A stretch of DNA of 17,477 nucleotides. Origin: Pseudomonadota bacterium (lineage in GTDB: Bacteria > Pseudomonadota > Gammaproteobacteria > Xanthomonadales > Xanthomonadaceae). This document shows positions 14,265 to 17,477 of this stretch, one piece after another; position 1 is the stretch's first letter, and each line of letters starts with the position of its first letter. The notes beneath the pieces were generated by a model. It saw only the letters and a list, made by a program, of their open reading frames with translations, did no database searches and was not told the DNA's origin. A program made the translations under genes and the position numbers. The stretch is taken from assembly GCA_023425225.1 (NCBI GenBank), contig JAFADB010000210.1:1-17477 (forward strand), in the 5' to 3' direction.

Positions 14265-16076
14265 CTACGGACCCGGCAGCGGCTCGTCCAGCCGGTAGAT
14301 CGGATACAGGTTCAGGGCCGTGTCCCAGGAGGCGTGGCGGCGGGCGAAGAAGGCCAGCCGCGCGCGCGGGTCGCGGGCGAACTCGGGGTCCTCGGCCAGC
14401 TTCTTCTCGAATTCGGCGGCCACCGCCGGGTCGCGCAGCTGTTCGCGGGCCACATCCTCGGCGACGTAGGCTTCCATGTATTCCTTCGCCTCGAACATGG
14501 TGTTGAACTCGCCCCAGGCCAGCAGCGAGTCCGGCGCCTGCGGCTCCAGCAGCGCCACCAGCAGCCGCGCCCTGGGCTGGGCGATCGGCACGAACAGCGC
14601 ACCGGCGGCCAGGTCCTGCCGCTCGGGTTGCCATCGCCCGCCCACTTCGGCGCGCTGGCGGCCTTCGAACGAGGCTGGCGCCAGCTTCACCTGGGTGGCG
14701 CGGAAGACCTGCACCGGCAACTGCGTGTGCGCTGCCTCGACCGGCTGCCAGGCGATGCCGTGCAGGTCCAGCAGCGCGCCGATGTGCGCGGCCTGCGCGG
14801 CCGGCACCAGGTAGCCGGCGCGCGGGGCGGTGGCGCTGATGCTGGGCACCAGCTGGTCATACAGCGGCACGCGCCAGATCTGCGGCCGGCTCTCGTCGTA
14901 GCGGGTCGCCAGGGCGCCGGACACCGCCGAAGGGGTGCGGGTATAGGCATAGCCACGGAAATCCACCGGCCGCGAGGCATCGGTGGTCTTCCAGTCCAGC
15001 GGCAGCGACTGGCCGCCGAGGCCGGCCGCGCGCGCGTCGGCGGCGTGGGCGGCCTGCAGCCAGCGCTCGCCGTCGGCCGCGGCATCCTCGACCAGATCGA
15101 CGATGAAGTTGCGGGTGATCCGCACCCGCGTGGCGTAGTCCTTCCACGAATGGGTTTCCACCAGCACCGCGAAACGGTTGCGCAACTGGAAATAGCCAGT
15201 GGAGAAACGCGGCTCGTAGACGTTGTCGGCAAAGCCGGAGGTGGGATCGTCGCGGCGCAGCAGGCTGGGGTAGTACGGCAGCGGCAGCGAGCCCTGGCCG
15301 GTCAACTGCGCCATCAACCGATCACTCAGCGACTTGCCCAGTTGCGCCAGCTGCGGATCGCCGGCATGCAGCGGCTCGATCTGCACCGCCACGTCGTGCT
15401 CGAACTGCGCGCCGTCGGTGGCGTGCAGGTCGGCCATCAGCACCGGATCCCACTGCGCGACCAGGGCCAGCATCGCCCGCATCTCGGCCGTATCGGCCTT
15501 CATGTAGTCGCGGTTGAGGTTGTAGTTCTGCGCGTTGGCGCGCTTGCCCATCTCCAGCGGGCCGCGCTGGTTGGGGCGGTTCCAGCGCGCGAAGCGCTCG
15601 TGGCCATCGACGTTGAACACCGGCACGAATACCAGCACCAGCTTGTCCAGGGCACCGGGCGCGGCCTTGCCGTCGAGCATCTGCCGCAACGCCAGGAAAC
15701 CGGCATCCTTGCCCTCGATCTCGCCGGCGTGGATGCCGCCCTGGATCAGCAGCACCGGCAGGCCACGCTCGCGCGCGGCCTGCGCGTCCAGCGCGCCGCT
15801 GCGCGAGACCACCAGGGCCAGCATCGGCCGCCCTTCCGGCGTGATGCCGAACCGGGTGCAGCGCACGGCCTGCGGATAGGCCTGGGCGAAGGCGGGGCAC
15901 AGCGCCTCCACCTCGGCGTAGCGCCCGGTCTCGACGAATCGCGAGCGCTCGGACACGGTGGTCAGCGCGGCGTTGTCGCGTGCGGGCGCCGTCGGCACCA
16001 GCGTCACGAGGACGAACCACAATGCGAGGACGCCTGTCCGGCGGCGTCCGAGGAACCCACGCTCCCACCGGCGCAC
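14265..16076 (-). CDS. Exported M14-family zinc carboxypeptidase-like protein, about 603 aa
   Basis: With the GTG start at 16076 the protein begins with an Arg-rich stretch, a hydrophobic segment (GVLALWFVLVTLV) and a likely signal peptidase site after PTAPA, so it is probably periplasmic or secreted. The M14 domain holds H116 and E119 (GGIHAGEIEG), H218 (MADLHATDG), R189 (NLNRDY) and catalytic E307 (LVETHSW), so it should be an active zinc carboxypeptidase. Residues about 320-603 form a long C-terminal region of unknown role, also present in other 600-residue members. The start is uncertain: ATG 16187 has a good AGGAAG ribosome site 9 bases upstream but would put about 50 residues before the signal sequence. 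Substrate is unknown; it may degrade peptides or peptidoglycan fragments. Confidence 0.88.
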   Translation of the reverse strand: MRRWERGFLGRRRTGVLALWFVLVTLVPTAPARDNAALTTVSERSRFVETGRYAEVEALCPAFAQAYPQAVRCTRFGITPEGRPMLALVVSRSGALDAQAARERGLPVLLIQGGIHAGEIEGKDAGFLALRQMLDGKAAPGALDKLVLVFVPVFNVDGHERFARWNRPNQRGPLEMGKRANAQNYNLNRDYMKADTAEMRAMLALVAQWDPVLMADLHATDGAQFEHDVAVQIEPLHAGDPQLAQLGKSLSDRLMAQLTGQGSLPLPYYPSLLRRDDPTSGFADNVYEPRFSTGYFQLRNRFAVLVETHSWKDYATRVRITRNFIVDLVEDAAADGERWLQAAHAADARAAGLGGQSLPLDWKTTDASRPVDFRGYAYTRTPSAVSGALATRYDESRPQIWRVPLYDQLVPSISATAPRAGYLVPAAQAAHIGALLDLHGIAWQPVEAAHTQLPVQVFRATQVKLAPASFEGRQRAEVGGRWQPERQDLAAGALFVPIAQPRARLLVALLEPQAPDSLLAWGEFNTMFEAKEYMEAYVAEDVAREQLRDPAVAAEFEKKLAEDPEFARDPRARLAFFARRHASWDTALNLYPIYRLDEPLPGP

Positions 16077-16248
16077 AGTGGGTGCGGCGCTATCGCCTGC
16101 ACACAAAGGGAGTCCCGCCGCGCCGCCGGTATCGCGCGCGTGCCGGTGCGGCGCGTCATCGCGCCGCTGCGTCTGGCTTGCCGTCATTGCCTGTTGCTTC
16201 CTGCCGCCTGCGCGGCGTTGTCGAAGGACACGCTTCATGCCACATGAC

Positions 16249-16275
16249 GCGGCGGCCGTCACCTACGGCCGCCGC
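16249..16275. terminator. Strong hairpin between the M19 and M14 genes
   Basis: GCGGCGGCCGT (16249-16259), loop CACCT and ACGGCCGCCGC (16265-16275) form a perfect 11-bp stem, 20 bases past the M19 stop in the leftward direction. No T tract follows on the minus strand, so it may be a weak terminator or an mRNA 3'-end stabiliser rather than a classic intrinsic terminator. Confidence 0.45.
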
Positions 16276-16295
16276 ATTGCACGATGCCACCTGGC

Positions 16296-17477
16296 TCAGA
16301 GCTCGGCCAGTGCAGCCGGATCCGCAAGGTCCTGCACCTGCTTGAGCAGGCGCAACACGTTGCCGCCCCAGATGTTGGCGATCTGCTGCTCGCTGTAGCC
16401 GGCCTTGAGCAGGGCCTCGGTGATGCGCGGCAACTGCGAGACATCCTCCAGCCCGGCCACGCCGCCACCGCCGTCCCAATCCGCGCCGAGGCCGACATGG
16501 TCGGGACCGGCGACGTCGAGGATGTGCAGGATGTGCTTCATGTAGTCGTCGAAGGTCGCCTGCTTGATGCCGTACTTCGCATCGAGCGCCTTGCGCTTGG
16601 CCATCACCTCCTTGTACTGCTCGGGCTTGAGCCCCTGGCGCCCGCCGTAGCTGGCGAACAGTGCGCGCATCTCGGCCGTGTATTCGGGGCTGCGGGTGGT
16701 CGGGATCAGGTAGCCCGACAGCGAGTTGACCTGGATCACCCCGCCCTTGGCGGCCAGCTTGCGGATGCGCGCATCGTCGAGGTTGCGCGGATGCGCGTTG
16801 AGGTCGTGCGAGGCGGTGTGCGAGAGGATGATCGGCGCCTTGGACAGCTCGATCAGCTGGTCGAAGACCTCGTCGGAGGCGTGCGACTGGTCGAGCACGA
16901 TGCCCAGGCGGTTGGCCTCTGCGACCAGCGCCTTGCCCTTGGGGCTGAGTCCGTGCCATTCCGGGCCCTTGGGGTCGGTGGAGGAATCGGCGAAATCGTT
17001 GTTGGAGGTATGCACCAGGCCCAGCATGCGCACGCCGAGCTGGTAGTAGGCGGTCAGCAGGCTGGGATCGGTCGCCAGCGGGTACGCGTTCTCGATGCTG
17101 ATGTAGACCGAACGCTTGCCGTCGGCCTTGATCCGCGCCGCATCCTCCGGCCTGGTCGCCAACTCGAACTTGTCGGGATTGGCGGCCACCATCTCGCGGA
17201 TCTGCGCCAGCCGCTTGAGGCCGAAATCACGCGCCTGCCGGTTGCCCAGCGCGGTGCGCTCCCCCTGTCCGGTATAGATGACCCAGAAGCCGCCATCCAG
17301 CCCGCCCTCGACCATGCGTGGGTAATCGACCTGGGTGCCATCCTCGTCGTAATGGTGGTGGTCGAGGATGTTCCAGCCCGGTCGGCTGAGGTTGGCCGGG
17401 GTATCGAGGTGAGTATCGAGCACGGGAAAACGCTCATGCAGCGCGCGGGCCGCTTTCGACGTATCGGCGGCCTGCAG
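16296..17477 (-). CDS. M19 membrane dipeptidase-type zinc hydrolase, partial (5' end outside window)
   Basis: A renal-dipeptidase-like enzyme that hydrolyses dipeptides using two Zn2+ ions. The frame is open to the right edge, so the N-terminus and any signal peptide are missing; a GTG at 17423 lies inside the domain (19th visible codon) and is not the start. Numbering from the first visible codon, the metal ligands are H23 and D25 (DTHLDTP), E129 (SIENAYP), H199 (SHAS) and H220 (SHTASHD). A LGADWDG motif near 331-337 matches the catalytic Asp region. The spacing H199-H220 equals the 21 residues of human renal dipeptidase. It is followed by a strong hairpin and then the M14 gene in the same direction, so the two may share an operon if the hairpin does not terminate. 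Confidence 0.93.
   Translation of the reverse strand: MQAADTSKAARALHERFPVLDTHLDTPANLSRPGWNILDHHHYDEDGTQVDYPRMVEGGLDGGFWVIYTGQGERTALGNRQARDFGLKRLAQIREMVAANPDKFELATRPEDAARIKADGKRSVYISIENAYPLATDPSLLTAYYQLGVRMLGLVHTSNNDFADSSTDPKGPEWHGLSPKGKALVAEANRLGIVLDQSHASDEVFDQLIELSKAPIILSHTASHDLNAHPRNLDDARIRKLAAKGGVIQVNSLSGYLIPTTRSPEYTAEMRALFASYGGRQGLKPEQYKEVMAKRKALDAKYGIKQATFDDYMKHILHILDVAGPDHVGLGADWDGGGGVAGLEDVSQLPRITEALLKAGYSEQQIANIWGGNVLRLLKQVQDLADPAALAEL

Noticed and set aside
13977..16247. Long plus-strand open frame opposite the M14 gene
   Set aside because: It also runs through the REP-like palindrome and the rubredoxin upstream region; the minus strand has the M14 catalytic residues.

Overview
The window is about 70% G+C, densely coded and has conserved housekeeping gene order. 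Protein motifs, the neighbourhoods ygfB-pepP and zapA-ssrS-fau, and a GTGGGAGCG-type palindromic repeat point to a chromosomal segment of a gammaproteobacterium, most likely order Lysobacterales (Xanthomonadales: Lysobacter, Luteimonas, Pseudoxanthomonas or Stenotrophomonas relatives). The genus cannot be fixed from sequence reading alone. I see no tRNA, rRNA, CRISPR array, transposase, integrase or phage gene.

Layout. Positions 3-713 hold the 3' part of hemW. After a gap containing a flagellar-sigma-like promoter comes a translationally coupled pair (817-3623): a large DUF1631 protein and a small canonical PilZ protein. pepQ (3709-5031) follows and converges with the leftward pair ygfB-pepP (6983 down to 5113). 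Rightward from 7127 are a membrane-anchored PAS-PAS-GGDEF-EAL protein, a small coiled-coil protein of the TIGR02449 type, zapA, the 6S RNA gene ssrS with its promoter and terminator, fau (5-formyltetrahydrofolate cyclo-ligase) and an EVE-domain gene. Then come rpiA, a DUF192 lipoprotein gene and a SirB1-type gene. The right end is leftward: a rubredoxin gene, a REP-like palindrome, a large exported M14 metallopeptidase, a strong hairpin, and an M19 dipeptidase that runs off the window edge.

How the genes work together. The 6983-11492 block is a version of the locus known from Escherichia and Pseudomonas, where ygfB-pepP is divergent from zapA-ssrS-fau. Here a GGDEF-EAL gene sits at the divergence point, and pepP is followed by a convergent pepQ rather than by ubiH. 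Three genes connect to cyclic di-GMP: the PilZ protein (predicted receptor), the GGDEF-EAL protein (predicted turnover enzyme) and, more speculatively, the DUF1631 protein. Four metallopeptidases (PepQ, PepP, M14, M19) lie within 14 kb, but they are spread over separate transcription units and I see no sign of a dedicated pathway.

Novelty. I do not see an obvious new multi-gene system such as a defence island or biosynthetic cluster. The best leads are the FliA-like promoter driving DUF1631-PilZ, the GGDEF-EAL insertion in the zapA/6S locus, the clearly foldable 6S RNA, and the degenerate traces of the palindromic repeat.
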